Source: Muribaculaceae bacterium Isolate-104 (HZI) (lineage in GTDB: Bacteria > Bacteroidota > Bacteroidia > Bacteroidales > Muribaculaceae). From it: DNA of 64,000 bases. Below, in pieces: positions 23,558 through 32,403 of this stretch (within the stretch, counting starts at the first letter, position 1; every line of letters starts with the position of its first letter). The notes beneath the pieces were generated by a model. That model saw nothing but the letters and a program-made list of their open reading frames with translations. It searched no databases and had not been told where the DNA came from. Where the stretch lies: contig RIBJ01000030.1 of NCBI GenBank assembly GCA_003762715.1, positions 1-64,000 of the forward strand, in the 5' to 3' direction. Both the position numbers and the translations under genes were made by a program.

Positions 23558-24793
23558 TTACATTTTCATTGACTGCGACCTCTCCATGTTCATGGCCGGG
23601 CCGTTGAGCATGGTTCTGATGTCCTCGCCGAGATACTTTGCGGCAATTTGTTCGCGTGTGGCGGTCTTGGTCTTGAACAGGGCGAAGCCGTCGTCGAAAG
23701 AGATTTCCTTCTTGTCGGTGCGCCCGTGCTCTCCGAGGTCGGCCGACACTTTCCACTTGTTGTCGGAACGGTCTTTGGCGATACGAACAGCCGAAGCCTC
23801 GACACCCTCAGGCAGCCGGAACTGCTGATAGTGGCTCGGCAGGTGCAGACGCTCTCCGAAATTCTTCTCGACGAGCTGCCCCGGAGTCTGCACACGGTCG
23901 AAATAGGCGTTAAGGTCCTGGCGCGAGGCGACGGTTGACATCTTCTGACCGTCCACCTCGGCATAAAACTTGTACCGCCCGAAGTCGGGGCGCTGCTCGT
24001 CCTTCTCCTTGTAGACGTTGAACTTATCGACTGAAAGAGGTCGCTGATCTGGTCCCGGCACCACGTTGGCTACTTGGAAAGCCACGTCAGGCGCACGCTG
24101 CATGAGCTTGGTGGGATAGTAGCGTTCCATAAGCTGCGGCACTGTCATCTCCTTCTTCTGATAGGCTGCGAGGTCAGCGGGATCCATTTTCTGCGGTTTG
24201 AGCTGCTCGCCGTTGATCTTTGCGGTGAAGTACCAGTCCTCGGGATTGGTCTTGCTCTGATAGGCGTGCCCGTGAGTCACTTTGTCACCGTTGACAGTCA
24301 CCATCTGCGGCTCGCGGGGCTTGCGCTCCGCCTTTGCCTCCTGACTTTCACCGGTCTTGACCTCGGTTTTCCTTTCTTCGGCAGGTTTGTCAGCCTTTAC
24401 TGACTTGACAGGCTCTTCCTGCGTGGCCTGTTCTTTCTTCTTTCTTGGCATGTCTGCTTCGTTAGTGTTTGATTGTGATTGTGATTTCTCTTTCTCAATT
24501 TTCTGCGGCTTTTCGAGCTGCTCGCATATCGCAACCCTCATTCCGGCCCGGACAAGTTTCGGCAGATAGGTGTCGAGGGCATGGTGCGGAAACTCCACAC
24601 TCCGGACCTCCTTCCCGTCTAACTTTTTATCCCTGGTCTCGATGTCAAGAATGGTCGAGGCCTTGACCGCATCCTGCTTGAACGACTGATATGTGTCGCC
24701 AATCCGGAACAGCAGCAGTGCGTCGGGATGCCTCTCCTTCATTTTTGCGAACTGCTCGAGAATGCCGTCGGTGTTTTCAGACTTTCGCTTCAT
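23558..24793 (-). CDS. MutS domain I-like protein with DUF3945-type repeats
   Basis: A 411-residue protein. Residues of about 10-98 (EQFAKMKERHPDALLLFRIGDTYQSFKQDAVKASTILDI...VEFPHHALDTYLPKLVRAGMRVAICEQLEKP) match MutS mismatch-recognition domain I, but the Phe-x-Glu wedge (FYE) is replaced by TYQ. A charged linker follows, then three imperfect repeats of about 55 residues with the pattern W/Y-x-F/V-x-A...DL/F-x-AY...T-x-x-Q (about residues 175-230, 275-330, 350-395). It ends SMKM. No MutS ATPase is present. It starts two bases after the DUF4099 gene. Confidence 0.75.
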   Translation of the reverse strand: MKRKSENTDGILEQFAKMKERHPDALLLFRIGDTYQSFKQDAVKASTILDIETRDKKLDGKEVRSVEFPHHALDTYLPKLVRAGMRVAICEQLEKPQKIEKEKSQSQSNTNEADMPRKKKEQATQEEPVKSVKADKPAEERKTEVKTGESQEAKAERKPREPQMVTVNGDKVTHGHAYQSKTNPEDWYFTAKINGEQLKPQKMDPADLAAYQKKEMTVPQLMERYYPTKLMQRAPDVAFQVANVVPGPDQRPLSVDKFNVYKEKDEQRPDFGRYKFYAEVDGQKMSTVASRQDLNAYFDRVQTPGQLVEKNFGERLHLPSHYQQFRLPEGVEASAVRIAKDRSDNKWKVSADLGEHGRTDKKEISFDDGFALFKTKTATREQIAAKYLGEDIRTMLNGPAMNMERSQSMKM

Positions 24794-24795
24794 GG

Positions 24796-25581
24796 CTACA
24801 TCTTCATTCCGGAATTTCGGTCACGCTTCCGGTCGGGATCGAGATTGATGGCGCGTTCGGATTCATGACGTTCGACCACTTTCTGGTATTCCCATCGGTT
24901 CTTGTCGGTCATGACTATTCCCACGTACTCGGGATGCAGCTCGTCGTAGCGGAGTTTCTGCTGTCGTTCCCATTCCTTCATGTCACCCTTGACAACCCGG
25001 AAGCCCTGCGGCTCTTTCAGGTCGATGCCTACGGTGACTTTCTCGCCTCCGACATTGAGTTCGGCCGGCTTGCCGTCGCGCACCTGCTGCTTCTGCTGGG
25101 TGCCAAGCTCGATGTCGTTGACCTTCTCCATATCCTTGATGCGCTGTTCGACCTTGATGTCGTTGACCTTGCGTTGGATTATGGACTTCGTTTCCGGATC
25201 AAGCTGGAGATAATGTTGGGTCTTCTCTCCGTTGATGTCGATGGCTTTCTGAAGCACATCACCCTTGCGGAGACGTTCGGTCTCGTTTGTGGTGAGTCTC
25301 AGCTCGCGCACCTTCTCCTCATCGAGGGCCTTTCTCACGGGATAGGCTATCAGGACTGCCTGACCCGCCTGGTCAAGCGCCATCTGCAATTTCAGCGGCA
25401 ACGTTATCACGTTCCCGTTTCGGGCAGTTATGGAGACCTGCATCAGAGGGGTCACTTCGCCGTCAACGAGCTTCTGGCGGAACTCCTGCGGCAATCTGTC
25501 CGCTTTCTCACGGTCGATGCCGAGGAGAGCCAGTTTCTCGTAAGGAAGCTGAGTCTGTTGATTTCTGTTGTCTATTTCCAT
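24796..25581 (-). CDS. DUF4099/DUF3945-type ICE protein
   Basis: A 261-residue protein: LPYEKLALLGIDREKADRLPQEFRQKLVDGEVTPLMQVSITARNGNVITLPLKLQMAL (DUF4099-like), then ALDEEKVRELRLTTNETERLRKGDVLQKAIDINGEKTQHYLQLDPETKSIIQRKV (DUF3945-like), and a charged tail ending SGMKM. Such proteins are widespread in Bacteroidetes ICEs between ardC and the hydrolase; their role is unknown. The end resembles those of the MutS-like protein and the relaxase. Confidence 0.78.
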   Translation of the reverse strand: MEIDNRNQQTQLPYEKLALLGIDREKADRLPQEFRQKLVDGEVTPLMQVSITARNGNVITLPLKLQMALDQAGQAVLIAYPVRKALDEEKVRELRLTTNETERLRKGDVLQKAIDINGEKTQHYLQLDPETKSIIQRKVNDIKVEQRIKDMEKVNDIELGTQQKQQVRDGKPAELNVGGEKVTVGIDLKEPQGFRVVKGDMKEWERQQKLRYDELHPEYVGIVMTDKNRWEYQKVVERHESERAINLDPDRKRDRNSGMKM

Positions 25582-25664
25582 TCGGTAGATTTTGGTGGAT
25601 TAAATTTGCGATGTGAACCGCTTGAACACCACAAAATTATTTTCACTTCAACCCGCAAAAAGAA

Positions 25665-26357
25665 ATGCACGACACTATTCTCGCCATATTCCTGCTGCTG
25701 ACCGTCACGGCCAACGCGCAGGCAAAGTTCAACACAATCAGGGCAAATGGCCATTTCGGACGCGAAATAGCCGTATCGTTCATGCAAACCACTAATAATA
25801 AGGAGTCAAAAGAAGAAAAAGAGACTTTGAAAGCTGATTATACCTCCGAATCCGACTCAATCACGGCTACAACACCGTCTGCGCCATCTGACCGAAAACG
25901 GAACGTGAACAAGTACGGTGCCAAGCCATCCACACATACTACCAGAAACACATTATATAATAGGTGTGAATCCAATAGGTATGAATCAGACTCCACGGCA
26001 AATCTGCCGGAGCTGACCCTTCCCAATCTCCTCGCGGAGATAAGGCGCAACGGCATCCGCCATCCGAAGATAGTGCTGGCACAGGCAATACTGGAGACAG
26101 GCTGGTTCCGTTCCTCCGTCTGCCGCAACAAGCACAATCTCTTCGGTCTGACCAACCCCCGCACCAAAACCTACTACGAGTTCAACCACTGGACCGAGAG
26201 CGTCCGCGCCTACTACACCAAAGTACAATACCGCTGGACTCGAAAGCACAGGGATACCAAAGCCGATGCAGACTATCTCCGTTGGCTCCGCGACATCGGC
26301 TATGCCGAAGACCCCGGCTACATTCGCGCCATTATAAAGGTGCTGAAGCAACTGTAA
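25665..26357 (+). CDS. Exported glucosaminidase-domain peptidoglycan hydrolase
   Basis: A 230-residue protein. A signal peptide (MHDTILAIFLLLTVTANAQA) and a low-complexity linker precede a C-terminal glucosaminidase/FlgJ-like domain: IRHPKIVLAQAILETGWFRSSVCRNKHNLFGLTNPRTKTYYEFNHWTESVRAYY (catalytic Glu in ILETG), then YLRWLRDIGYAEDPGYIRAIIKVL. It would open the cell wall locally for the transfer channel, the role of VirB1-type hydrolases. It is divergent from the DUF4099 gene with 83 bases between the starts. Confidence 0.85.
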   Translation: MHDTILAIFLLLTVTANAQAKFNTIRANGHFGREIAVSFMQTTNNKESKEEKETLKADYTSESDSITATTPSAPSDRKRNVNKYGAKPSTHTTRNTLYNRCESNRYESDSTANLPELTLPNLLAEIRRNGIRHPKIVLAQAILETGWFRSSVCRNKHNLFGLTNPRTKTYYEFNHWTESVRAYYTKVQYRWTRKHRDTKADADYLRWLRDIGYAEDPGYIRAIIKVLKQL

Positions 26358-26449
26358 AAAACATACCCAAAAGTGTAATTCTTAATATTTCAGACGTCCG
26401 GAAATGAAAAACTACCCTTTGGGGTGGTGACAAAGGTTTTTGTTGGATG

Positions 26450-26457
26450 TAATTTTG
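26450..26457 (+). promoter_or_regulatory. Putative -7 box for the gene at 26483
   Basis: TAATTTTG matches TAnnTTTG, 25 bases upstream of the ATG. No TTG lies at the usual -33 distance. Confidence 0.45.
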
Positions 26458-26482
26458 CATCGGAAATCAAAACTTATATCCA

Positions 26483-27067
26483 ATGACAGAAAAAGAAACG
26501 TGTGTGGAATCAGAGACTACAATGGTCTCCACCTATCATAGAATAGGCATATTTCAGAATCAATTCACAAAAGTTCTCCACGACGGCATATCGAGAATCG
26601 GACTGCCGGAAGTTAGGATTGTCACAACTCCGAAAGAAATAGAGAACTATCAGTGTGATATAGTCCTATTGGCCGACGATGACACTTCTATGTGGAAGGA
26701 GGTATATGAGATGTGCGAATATCTCAATATACCGGTAATGTTCATATTCAACTTCGGAATCGGAAGCTGCGTGACGATAAAGGAGCCTCGAGGGGGCAAG
26801 CCTGACTTTATATACAACAGTCGTGGCGACGAGCCTTGGAAATGGATGCTCGACTACACGAGAGGGCACAACGCATTCTTCAACGTGACAAACCATGGTT
26901 GGCTCAATTCCGCCGAAGAGTGGATGGAGAATGTAAGTGTCAAAAATTCAGTCGGAATATATGCCCAGACTATGGCGGCGATACATATGCTGACAGCGAT
27001 GGCACATGGAGTCGATGTAAATCGTTATCCGAGATTCTATCTGCTTTCGATGGTCAACCAGCATTGA
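26483..27067 (+). CDS. Hypothetical protein
   Basis: A 194-residue soluble protein with a Rossmann-like pattern (STYHRIGIFQNQFTKVLHDGISRIGLPEVRIVTTPKEI...CDIVLLADDDTSMWKEVYEMCEYLNIPVMFIFNFGIGSCV). The Gly-rich loop and alternating strands and helices suggest a nucleotide-binding or receiver-like fold, but no signature is complete. It precedes a fragment of traX, so it lies at the edge of the cargo block. Function unknown. Confidence 0.6.
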   Translation: MTEKETCVESETTMVSTYHRIGIFQNQFTKVLHDGISRIGLPEVRIVTTPKEIENYQCDIVLLADDDTSMWKEVYEMCEYLNIPVMFIFNFGIGSCVTIKEPRGGKPDFIYNSRGDEPWKWMLDYTRGHNAFFNVTNHGWLNSAEEWMENVSVKNSVGIYAQTMAAIHMLTAMAHGVDVNRYPRFYLLSMVNQH

Positions 27068-27119
27068 CTTATAGGCACAAAAAGAGAGGTCAGATAAGGA
27101 AGTAGATAAGCATTAAATG

Positions 27120-27216
27120 CAATGGATAAAGGTGTAGAAGCTGTATTTGGCTGCTGCGCCTTTTATGCAGCCTCGGGTGCCGTCGTAGAGGAATATGATG
27201 GCTGACGAGAGGATTG
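27120..27216 (-). pseudogene. Duplicated 3' fragment of traX
   Basis: About 95 bases are nearly identical (about seven differences, one of them an indel) to 29371-29466, the end of the intact traX gene. On the minus strand it would encode SSAIIFLYDGTRGCIKGAAAKYSFY, matching the TraX C-terminus. With the intact copy it brackets the LuxR/acetyltransferase/DUF1349 block. Confidence 0.8.
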
Positions 27217-27240
27217 TTCAATGCGATTTACAATAGCCAA

Positions 27241-27978
27241 TCAAATCAACTCCATTGACTTTGCCAGTCGGCAGGCTTCAATGGAGTTTTTCATTTGCAG
27301 TTTGGCGAGGATTTCCTGTCGATGGCGGCTGACAGTGTGGATACTGATATTTAGACGTTCTGCAATCTCTGCGCTTTTCATCCCTGAATCTATAAGTGCG
27401 AGCACCTGACGCTCCCTTTTCCCGAGAACGGAAGCGTTGGTGCCTACGGATAACTCTTCAGTGATACCGGTAATGGTATCGACAACCTGACACTTCCCGT
27501 TGAAATCAAATGACAGCGGCCCATAAAGACAGATGGCATACATCACATTCTCCAGTTCTGTGTCATACAGATAATACATTCTGTGGAGGACATCCTTCAT
27601 GCTCCCGTCAGGGAGTGTGAATCTGAGTTTTGCGAAAAGGCAATGATTGGCCCGTTTTGTTTTTGGCAGATGCCTGAGGTAATGGAAGAAGCGTAGTTCC
27701 GCAATAAATTTAGCCTCCCGCTCCTCTGCCGACATCATGTCAAGGATGCGTTTTTCCCAAATGGAGTTTTCACTGCTGTAACCCTCTATTCCGAGAACGG
27801 AGGCAAATCTTCCGTTGCATATATGGCTCACGCCATTCGACATGTCACTCACTACCGCCACAACATTCTCCACCTGAGCGAAGGCTTCCGCAAAGGCCAG
27901 CGCGTCTTTCAGCCGATTGTCGCAGCTACCTGTCTGCCGGTTTCTCAGCAGCTTGTCGAGTTCTCTTTGTCTGTCCAT
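27241..27978 (-). CDS. LuxR-type transcription regulator with PAS-like sensor region
   Basis: A 245-residue protein. The first 170 residues resemble a PAS-like sensor (FAQVENVVAVVSDMSNGVSHICNGRFASVLGI...REAKFIAELRFFHYLRHLPK). The C-terminus is a LuxR HTH: LGKRERQVLALIDSGMKSAEIAERLNISIHTVSRHRQEILAKLQM. The start MDRQRELDKLL at 27978 is chosen over a 14-residue extension, because it lies just downstream of the shared promoter at 28003-28064. It probably controls the divergent acetyltransferase gene and itself. Confidence 0.85.
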   Translation of the reverse strand: MDRQRELDKLLRNRQTGSCDNRLKDALAFAEAFAQVENVVAVVSDMSNGVSHICNGRFASVLGIEGYSSENSIWEKRILDMMSAEEREAKFIAELRFFHYLRHLPKTKRANHCLFAKLRFTLPDGSMKDVLHRMYYLYDTELENVMYAICLYGPLSFDFNGKCQVVDTITGITEELSVGTNASVLGKRERQVLALIDSGMKSAEIAERLNISIHTVSRHRQEILAKLQMKNSIEACRLAKSMELI

Positions 27979-28002
27979 GATAAAAATGGTTATTTTTAGC
28001 CA

Positions 28003-28064
28003 TTGCCCATCCTGCGACAATGCGTTAACTTTGCAAAGTTAAATATTTGAAGTGGTTATTTCAA
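28003..28064. promoter_or_regulatory. Palindromic two-way promoter
   Basis: A perfect 18-base palindrome TTAACTTTGCAAAGTTAA at 28025-28042 carries TAACTTTG on both strands. TTG on the plus strand (28003-28005) and on the minus strand (complement of 28062-28064) each lie 20 bases from their -7 box. One site can thus start transcription of the LuxR-type gene leftward and of the acetyltransferase gene rightward. Confidence 0.75.
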
Positions 28065-28068
28065 GACA

Positions 28069-28635
28069 ATGACAGAGAAAGAGAAGATGCTTCTGGGCAT
28101 GATATATGATGCCAACAACGACTCCGCGCTGATAGCCGAGCGCATGGCATGTAAGGAACTATGCCGTAACTATAATGATCTCCGTCCCAAAGATATGAAA
28201 GGACGGGAGTCGTTGCTACACAAAATATTCGGCAGTATAAAAGGAGGGATACTGATAGAGCAACCGTTTTATTGCGACTATGGCTATAACATCGTAGTGG
28301 GCAAAAACTTTTATGCAAACTTCAACCTGGTTATCCTTGATGAAGCTCCGGTGACTTTCGGCGACAATGTTTTCATTGCCCCCAATTGTGGATTCTACAC
28401 CGCCGGCCATCCGGTCGATGCCGTCGAGCGTCGCAAGGGTCTGGAATACGCCAAGCCTATAACAGTGGGCAATGACGTGTGGATTGGTGCGGGCGTCTCT
28501 GTGCTCCCCGGTGTGACAATTGGCGACAACTGCGTGATCGGAGCAGGAAGCGTTGTCTCAAAAGATATTCCGTCCAATTCGGTCGCTGTGGGCAATCCAT
28601 GTAAAGTAATCAAATCAATAACTCCTATACAGTGA
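28069..28635 (+). CDS. maa: Maltose O-acetyltransferase-like enzyme
   Basis: A 188-residue hexapeptide-repeat acetyltransferase of the Maa/LacA/NodL group: MTEKEKMLLGMIYDANNDSALIAERMACKELCRNYN, FYCDYGYNIVVGKNFYANFNLVILD, the catalytic-His region FYTAGHPVDAVERRKGLEYAKPITVGNDVWIGAGVSVLPGVTIGDNCVIGAGSVVSKDIPSNSVAVGNP. It transfers acetyl from acetyl-CoA to sugar hydroxyls. It overlaps the next gene by GTGA, so the two are coupled. Confidence 0.9.
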   Translation: MTEKEKMLLGMIYDANNDSALIAERMACKELCRNYNDLRPKDMKGRESLLHKIFGSIKGGILIEQPFYCDYGYNIVVGKNFYANFNLVILDEAPVTFGDNVFIAPNCGFYTAGHPVDAVERRKGLEYAKPITVGNDVWIGAGVSVLPGVTIGDNCVIGAGSVVSKDIPSNSVAVGNPCKVIKSITPIQ

Positions 28636-29282
28636 AAACAGCTTTCCTTGCTTTAATCATGCTTGTGTCCGGACTGTCGGTTTCGGCCCAGACACTTGAG
28701 AAGATGAACTGGTTCAATGAACCCGCCGACTGGAACATCAGCGGCAATAGTCTCACCATGTCCGTAACACCCAAGAGTGACTATTGGCGCATCTCGCACT
28801 ACGGTTTCACAGTTGATGACGCACCGTTCTATTACGCCGAATACGGCGGCGAGTTTGAGGCCAAAGTGAAAATCTCAGGCGATTACAAGGTGCGTTTCGA
28901 CCAGGCCGGCATGATGATACGGCTCGACCATGAAAACTATATCAAGACCGGAATAGAGTATGTTGACGGCAAGTATAACCTCAGCACCGTTGTGACACAC
29001 CGCACATCCGACTGGAGCGTGATAGCCTTCGACCGTCCGGTGGATTTCATCTGGATAAAGGCTGTGCGCCGACTTGATGCCGTGGAGATATTCTATTCGT
29101 TCGACGATAAGGAATACCATATGATGCGCAACGCCTGGATTGAGGCCAACCACCCGATAAAAATCGGCATGTTCGCAGCCTGTCCCGACGGTGATGGTTT
29201 CAATGTCACTTTCACCGACTTTAAGGTCACCCATCAGCCTGACAAGGTACGCACCGACTGGCTGAAAAACAACGCAGAGTAA
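28632..29282 (+). CDS. Exported DUF1349 (concanavalin-like) protein
   Basis: A 216-residue protein with a signal peptide (MKTAFLALIMLVSGLSVSAQT) and a DUF1349 domain: MNWFNEPADWNISGNSLTMSVTPKSDYWRISHYGF...FEAKVKISGDYKVRFDQAGMMIRLDHENYIKTGIEYVDGKYNLSTVVTHRTSDWSV. The fold resembles sugar-binding beta sandwiches. The start is GTG at 28632, overlapping the acetyltransferase stop. Together with the acetyltransferase it may modify or sense a carbohydrate; this is inferred. Confidence 0.85.
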   Translation: MKTAFLALIMLVSGLSVSAQTLEKMNWFNEPADWNISGNSLTMSVTPKSDYWRISHYGFTVDDAPFYYAEYGGEFEAKVKISGDYKVRFDQAGMMIRLDHENYIKTGIEYVDGKYNLSTVVTHRTSDWSVIAFDRPVDFIWIKAVRRLDAVEIFYSFDDKEYHMMRNAWIEANHPIKIGMFAACPDGDGFNVTFTDFKVTHQPDKVRTDWLKNNAE

Positions 29283-29338
29283 ATCCAGATAACATATTGT
29301 CAAATAGCGACGAAGGCATTTCCATCACCGCTCTTTTG

Positions 29339-30070
29339 CTATGTCAATAAATAAATTATATAGAGGTGTATTGGATAGAAGGCGTAGAAGCTATACTTGG
29401 CGGCTGCGCCTTTTATGCAGCCTTGGGTGCCGTCGTAGAGGAATATGATGGCTGACGAAAGGATTGCTCCGGTCAGTCCATAGGCTGCCATGATGGGGAA
29501 GGTGAAGATGACCTGACGGAGTGACTGGGCCGGAAAACTGACCCTGTTGCGGGGTTGCCACGGCTCGATGGTCTGACGGCGTAGTATGTATAATATGGTA
29601 ATCATAACCACTCCCTGCCATTCATAGTCAGTACCGGTCAGCCATGCCAATGATGCCACAAGCATTACTGCAACAAAGCATATCGGGCCGTGCTCGCACA
29701 GTCGGTCAAATACGGCGAGTGCCACGACACCAAAGGCGAGTGTGAACATGACGTTATGGGTGCCGTCCGCTCCATTAAGCAGATACCACGGCAGTTCGCT
29801 TATGACAGCGAAGCCAAGGATAGTCAGGAGATAACGTAGGCGGTTACGGGTATTCGCAAATCCTTCGGCTATAAGGAAAGCGAATAGCGGGAACGCCATT
29901 CTACCGAAGCATCGCATCATATCGTATGCCGGAGTACCATGCTCCATGAGATAGTAGGCGCAATGGTCAGCCAGCATCGAGAGGACGGCTATGACTTTCA
30001 GTGCGCTGCCGCTCAATCTGAGCGACAGCGGTACTGAAAATGGTATGGGGTTGGTGGTTATTGTTTTCAT
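29339..30070 (-). CDS. traX: TraX-family membrane protein
   Basis: A 243-residue polytopic protein with about seven membrane segments, beginning RLSGSALKVIAVLSMLADHCAYYLMEHGTPAYDMMRCFGRMAFPLFAFLIAEGFANTRNRLRYLLTILGFAVISELPWYLL, a clear TraX signature. F-plasmid TraX acetylates pilin. Its role in Bacteroidetes ICEs is not known. The last 32 codons are duplicated at 27120-27216. It lies between the cargo block and the coupling-protein gene. Confidence 0.88.
   Translation of the reverse strand: MKTITTNPIPFSVPLSLRLSGSALKVIAVLSMLADHCAYYLMEHGTPAYDMMRCFGRMAFPLFAFLIAEGFANTRNRLRYLLTILGFAVISELPWYLLNGADGTHNVMFTLAFGVVALAVFDRLCEHGPICFVAVMLVASLAWLTGTDYEWQGVVMITILYILRRQTIEPWQPRNRVSFPAQSLRQVIFTFPIMAAYGLTGAILSSAIIFLYDGTQGCIKGAAAKYSFYAFYPIHLYIIYLLT
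29371..29466. repeat. Direct repeat partner of the traX fragment
   Basis: The 3' end of the intact traX gene, about 92 percent identical to 27120-27216. The two copies lie about 2.25 kb apart in direct orientation around the cargo block. Confidence 0.8.
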
Positions 30071-30082
30071 GTTCCAGATGAA

Positions 30083-32392
30083 TTATCCTTTTCCTGCGAG
30101 GACACGGATTATCTCCTCGACCTCTTGATTGACACGCTTGAAGTTACGGTTGAGCATGATTTCCTTCTCGCGCTCGTCCTTGAACTCATATATTTTGGGC
30201 AGCTCCACATAATGCGCTTCCTCGTCATGAATTTGCTTCATGTCGAAGTTCGTCTTGCAGAAATACTTCGTGGTCTTGAACTCCTCCGATTGCTCGATGT
30301 CAAAGTGACTCATCATGCTCTTGTCGGTTGCGGTAAAGTCACGTGCCGCCTGACCCGCGAGCCAGCCTGTCGCCATGTCCGCAATCTTCGCCGCCGGAAC
30401 AAGGAAGTCGAGCCGTTCGGATATTTGTGTAGATACCTTTGAATCGTTGATGGTTATCGAGGTCGAGGTCTGCTTCGCTTTTCCGAAAACATCGTTCTGA
30501 GCCCATTCGAGCGTCTCCTTGTTTCGGGCGGCTCCCATGAAGATATTGCCGCAAGTAGTGATAATCTTCTGCATACCCACCTTGCCGTAATCGGCCTCCA
30601 ACTGGGGTAGTTCCTGAAAACCGAGGGTGACGGCAACCTTGTTGCTTCGGGCTGTTCCGATAAGTCGGTCTATCTTGTGGAAATAGAGCGTCGGCAGCTC
30701 ATCGACGATGATACTGACCGGAATGTTCCCCCTGGAGTTGACACGGGTAATCAGGCGGTTGAGCACAAGGGCGTTCAGAGAACCGATTACCTGCTCCTTT
30801 TCCGGGTCGTTGGCGATGATGAGATAGCTCGGATTCTCCGGGTCGGAGATTTTGAGGTCGAAATCATCACCGGTGAACACCCAATAGGCTTCCGGAGACA
30901 CGAGTCTGGCGGCATTGACACGGAGAGTACCCACCATACCTTCAAGCTGGTCGTTCGCCTTGTTCTCGAAGGCTGACTTGAAAGGTGCCATGAGAGAGGC
31001 TATCTTGTCATCCTGCATCAGAATATCGAAAATCTCCTTGTAGCCGTGGCCGAGGAATGAAAGGACGTGCGGCATATCGGAAAATTCACCGGTGATGGTG
31101 TCCGGCTCCACCTCGTTGCCGTGCTCGTCCTCATACCAGCAACGGTCGATTTTCACGGTCTCGCCGGTGCGCTTGGTATAGGAATAGCCGTTAAGGTCAA
31201 CGAACATCCCGTCCTCGTCAATCGAATGGTTGCGGCTCTGGTCATCTATGAAGTCAAGCACGACCTCGCCCTTGTCATCGATGGCGTTGTAGTCGAACCA
31301 GTTGCGAATAACAATCTCCAGTTTCTTTCCCTCGTAGCTTATGAAACGTCTGAGCTTCCTGCCGTCTTTGAAACCTGTCGGGTGCAGGTTTACAAAGAAG
31401 TATATGATTGCCGCGAGGAAGTTCTCGGCGGAATTGGTGAAGAACGCCTCCGAGCCGCCTTTCTTCTCACCGCCGCCCTTGTTCAGTGAGGCAAGGAGCG
31501 TCGCCGCAGTCTCCGAAGCAGCCGCAAGGTCAGGGATATACTTCCGCTGGATAGGATTGATGCGGTTGGAATACTCTACATCAGTGAAGTTCACGATACG
31601 GAAACCGCAGTTATTCGGCAACTTACCGTTCCTTTTGTTCTTGCAATACTGATAGAAAAGCGTCTTTGCCAATGTCGGAAACTTGTAGTCATAGACCATC
31701 ATCGCAAAACCTTTCGCAGAGTGCTGGCGGATGAACGGGTCTATGATGCCGAAAGACTTACCGGAACCCGGTGTGCCGAGAACGATAGTCGCGCGAAAAG
31801 GATTCGTGATATTTATGAACCCGTCGTGCATACGGCGTTTGTAGTAGTATATCATCGGGATATTCACCGAGTAGGGATTCTCAACTTTCTTTTCCGATTG
31901 CTGGAACGACTCGTTCTCGAAGTTGAAACGGTCCTCGCCGACCTTGTGGTTATAATACTTGGCTATTCCGTCAAGCCCCTGATGGACAAGCATCGTTCCG
32001 GCTATCGAGCAGAAGGCATATATTATGCGGTTTGCCGGAAAGCCCATCATCTCCATTCCGAGAGGAACGCCATGGAAAATGAAGCACAGCCCGACAAGTG
32101 TCAGGCCCGCGAGGACGGGATATATGACCATAGTCTTGACGTTGAACTTCAACGCCTTTTTCGCCTTGGTTCCGATGCAGACCACACAGATGCATACAAG
32201 CTCAATCATCTTGCAGCCTGTTACGGAGTTGAACACCTTGAAGCGTCCTAGCAGGTCAAGGATGAACTGCGTGATGCGGTTGTCCGCCGTAATCGGCAGA
32301 TTCATCACAATCTCTATTATGAGGAACACATAGATGCAACTACGGAAGTAGTTGTACATCTGCTGCTGTTCCCTGGTTTCTTCAAAAGCCAT
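30083..32392 (-). CDS. VirD4-type coupling ATPase (TraG/MobC family of Bacteroidetes)
   Basis: A 769-residue protein. Several N-terminal membrane segments lie within residues 1-140, then the ATPase with Walker A VLGTPGSGKSFG at about residue 205, NRINPIQRKYIPDLAAASETAATLL, and Walker B VSIIVDELPTLYF followed by ARSNKVAVTLGFQELPQLEADYG. It links the relaxosome to the transfer channel and drives DNA export. In the CTnDOT nomenclature this is MobC. The start at 32392 is preferred over an N-terminal extension of 36 residues that would overlap the TraO-like gene. Confidence 0.9.
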   Translation of the reverse strand: MAFEETREQQQMYNYFRSCIYVFLIIEIVMNLPITADNRITQFILDLLGRFKVFNSVTGCKMIELVCICVVCIGTKAKKALKFNVKTMVIYPVLAGLTLVGLCFIFHGVPLGMEMMGFPANRIIYAFCSIAGTMLVHQGLDGIAKYYNHKVGEDRFNFENESFQQSEKKVENPYSVNIPMIYYYKRRMHDGFINITNPFRATIVLGTPGSGKSFGIIDPFIRQHSAKGFAMMVYDYKFPTLAKTLFYQYCKNKRNGKLPNNCGFRIVNFTDVEYSNRINPIQRKYIPDLAAASETAATLLASLNKGGGEKKGGSEAFFTNSAENFLAAIIYFFVNLHPTGFKDGRKLRRFISYEGKKLEIVIRNWFDYNAIDDKGEVVLDFIDDQSRNHSIDEDGMFVDLNGYSYTKRTGETVKIDRCWYEDEHGNEVEPDTITGEFSDMPHVLSFLGHGYKEIFDILMQDDKIASLMAPFKSAFENKANDQLEGMVGTLRVNAARLVSPEAYWVFTGDDFDLKISDPENPSYLIIANDPEKEQVIGSLNALVLNRLITRVNSRGNIPVSIIVDELPTLYFHKIDRLIGTARSNKVAVTLGFQELPQLEADYGKVGMQKIITTCGNIFMGAARNKETLEWAQNDVFGKAKQTSTSITINDSKVSTQISERLDFLVPAAKIADMATGWLAGQAARDFTATDKSMMSHFDIEQSEEFKTTKYFCKTNFDMKQIHDEEAHYVELPKIYEFKDEREKEIMLNRNFKRVNQEVEEIIRVLAGKG

Positions 32393-32403
32393 AGTCTGTA
32401 TAG

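Noticed and set aside
24691-25701. 336-codon plus-strand open frame
   Set aside because: It lies opposite the two DUF4099/MutS-like genes and follows their codon pattern; composition is not protein-like.
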